This document shows positions 4,350 to 5,633 of a DNA stretch of 5,633 nucleotides, one piece after another (the stretch's first letter is position 1; each line of letters starts with the position of its first letter). The notes under the pieces are model-generated. The model worked only from the letters and a program-made list of their open reading frames with translations, made no database searches and was not told the origin of the DNA. Made by a program: the position numbers and the translations under genes. The stretch spans positions 1-5,633 of the forward strand of contig WQST01000071.1 of NCBI GenBank assembly GCA_009787745.1, written 5' to 3'. The DNA comes from Lachnospiraceae bacterium. Its GTDB lineage: Bacteria > Bacillota > Clostridia > Lachnospirales > Lachnospiraceae.

Positions 4350-5633
4350 ATGTCAGATAGCTTATATGGTCGTTTACGGGAATTAGCCGAAAGTGGTCTA
4401 TATTCTTTTCATATGCCGGGACATAAGCGTCATTTTACTGACAATGATTTAATGGACTGGTATTCTATGGATATCAGTGAAATATCCGGATTTGACAATC
4501 TTTCCTTTCCCGAAGATATCCTCCTAAGCGCCCAAAGAAAAGCCGCCGCATTTTATCAGGCTGATGAAACATTTTATTTGATTAACGGAAGTACCGCAGG
4601 TATTTTGAGTGCGGTTTCGGCGTTAGGTATAAAAGAAAATCAAAAGTTATTAATTTCACGAAACAGCCATTATTCTGTGTATCATGCCGCTTATTTGAAT
4701 AGGATTTCTTTGGTATATATTTATCCGCGTGATGATGAAAATGGTATATCAAAAGGAATAACGGCATTAGAGGTTGCGGAAAAGTTAGAAAATAATCCTG
4801 ATATCGGGGCGATCCTAATCACATCGCCGACATATGAAGGCGTTATCAGCGATATTGCCGGAATTGCTAAGGTCGCTCACAAGCATAATATCAGCTTAGT
4901 CGTTGACCAAGCCCACGGCGCTCATTTCGGCTTTCATCCGTTATTCCCGGAAAATGCCGTCAAGCAAGGCGCTGATATGGTTATCCATAGCCTGCATAAG
5001 ACGTTGCCTGCATTAACCCAAACTGCTTTACTGCATGTATGCGGAAATCGTGTCAATCGGGATAAATTAAAGCGGTTTTTACGTATTTTTCAATCAAGCA
5101 GCCCTTCATACCCTTTGATGGCAGGGATTGAACAGTGTCTTGAATTAGTGAAAAAAGATGGCTTTCAGCGGTTTGAAAATATGCTAAAGATGAAGAGCGA
5201 GTTAATTGACCAATTGAGTCAATTAATGCATTTTAATCCGGCCAATCAAATAGACGATCCCTGTAAGTTGGTAATTATAGTCAAAAATAACAGTTTTTTG
5301 AAATCAAAGAATATTCCGCTAAACGGTAAACATTTAAAAGAAATACTGAATAAAGAATATCTTTTGGAAATGGAGATGGCGGCCGATAATTATATAGTAG
5401 CAATCATCACGATAATGGACAAGCCTGAGGGGATAAAGCGTCTTGTGGATGCTCTATTAGAAATTGACAGTGATATTATAGTTAAGCATAATGAAGTACA
5501 AAGTTGTGAATTTTATTCATACGAGCCGAAAATTATGATGCCGATACACGAAGCTTTAGACGGTGAAGTGACGGAGGTGCCGATTGATGCCGCATGTGGT
5601 CATATCGCGGCGGAGTTCGTTACTTTATACCCC
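4350..5633 (+). CDS. PLP-dependent Orn/Lys/Arg decarboxylase (3' end missing)
   Basis: This cytoplasmic fold-type I PLP enzyme belongs to the Bacillus-type SpeA/YaaO family and decarboxylates arginine, lysine or ornithine to make polyamines or their precursors. Which amino acid cannot be told from the sequence. The frame is open for 428 codons to the last base; relatives have about 470-490 residues. Landmarks are HMPGHKRH at 21-28, NGSTAG at 80-84 onward (phosphate binding), SRNSHYSVYHAA with His107 (PLP stacking), VVDQAHGAHFGF with Asp186 and His189, and SLHKTLPALTQTA with Lys217 as the probable PLP lysine. The final visible residues (MPIHEALDG, then AACGHIAAEFVTLYP) are the usual lead into a YPPGIP motif. 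An in-frame TAG directly precedes the ATG at 4350, so that start is fixed, with GGGG 7 nt upstream. In many Bacillota this gene precedes thymidylate kinase; that cannot be checked here. Confidence 0.93.
   Translation, partial: MSDSLYGRLRELAESGLYSFHMPGHKRHFTDNDLMDWYSMDISEISGFDNLSFPEDILLSAQRKAAAFYQADETFYLINGSTAGILSAVSALGIKENQKLLISRNSHYSVYHAAYLNRISLVYIYPRDDENGISKGITALEVAEKLENNPDIGAILITSPTYEGVISDIAGIAKVAHKHNISLVVDQAHGAHFGFHPLFPENAVKQGADMVIHSLHKTLPALTQTALLHVCGNRVNRDKLKRFLRIFQSSSPSYPLMAGIEQCLELVKKDGFQRFENMLKMKSELIDQLSQLMHFNPANQIDDPCKLVIIVKNNSFLKSKNIPLNGKHLKEILNKEYLLEMEMAADNYIVAIITIMDKPEGIKRLVDALLEIDSDIIVKHNEVQSCEFYSYEPKIMMPIHEALDGEVTEVPIDAACGHIAAEFVTLYP

Noticed and set aside
4582..4767. 61-codon - strand ORF
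   Set aside because: It is antisense to the strongly supported decarboxylase gene and has no motif or ribosome binding site of note.
1..5633. CRISPR array, complete tRNA or rRNA gene, insertion sequence
   Set aside because: No regularly spaced repeats, no complete cloverleaf, no rRNA-like blocks and no transposase motif were seen on either strand.

Overview
The window looks like a Bacillota (Firmicutes) chromosome, probably Clostridia. The evidence is the gene order tsaC/Sua5 - rpiB - upp, consensus sigma-A promoters and GGAGG-type ribosome binding sites, a moderate-to-low GC content, and a Bacillus-type Orn/Lys/Arg decarboxylase. The species cannot be named from the sequence alone.

Left part (1-1818, + strand): three closely spaced housekeeping genes in one direction. 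They are the 3' two-thirds of a two-domain L-threonylcarbamoyladenylate synthase (tRNA t6A synthesis), a complete ribose-5-phosphate isomerase B (pentose phosphate pathway), and a complete uracil phosphoribosyltransferase (pyrimidine salvage). RpiB supplies or drains ribose 5-phosphate, the precursor of the PRPP that Upp uses, so these two make metabolic sense together. Right edge (4350 to the end, + strand): the first 428 codons of a PLP-dependent Orn/Lys/Arg decarboxylase with its own promoter. It has no stop codon because it runs off the window.

Middle part (about 1819-4349): accessory DNA, almost all of it on the - strand. Convergent to upp is an AT-rich SPL-family (COG1533) radical SAM gene with a near-consensus promoter. 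The promoter is bracketed by an 8-bp inverted repeat, and a hairpin terminator lies downstream. Next comes a +-strand remnant of a membrane acyltransferase. It is followed by a two-gene toxin-antitoxin operon on the - strand: a RelB/DinJ-type ribbon-helix-helix antitoxin overlaps a Doc/Fic-fold toxin by 4 bp, and the operon is driven by a TTGACA-N17-TACAAT promoter lying over a 25-bp near-perfect palindrome. Upstream of the antitoxin, in the same reading frame, is what looks like a scrap of a ParB-family protein. Beyond it lie a 14-codon ORF with a perfect ribosome binding site that ends in a hairpin with a T tract, and a short stretch resembling the T-loop and 3' end of a tRNA gene.

The middle block reads as a degraded insertion hot spot between two conserved loci, with gene remnants, an addiction module and a possible attachment-site scar. 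I do not see a clearly new multi-gene system. The points most worth following are the RHH-antitoxin/Doc-toxin pairing with its operator, the ParB-like scrap fused in frame ahead of it, the mini-ORF with terminator, and the radical SAM gene under an apparently regulated promoter.
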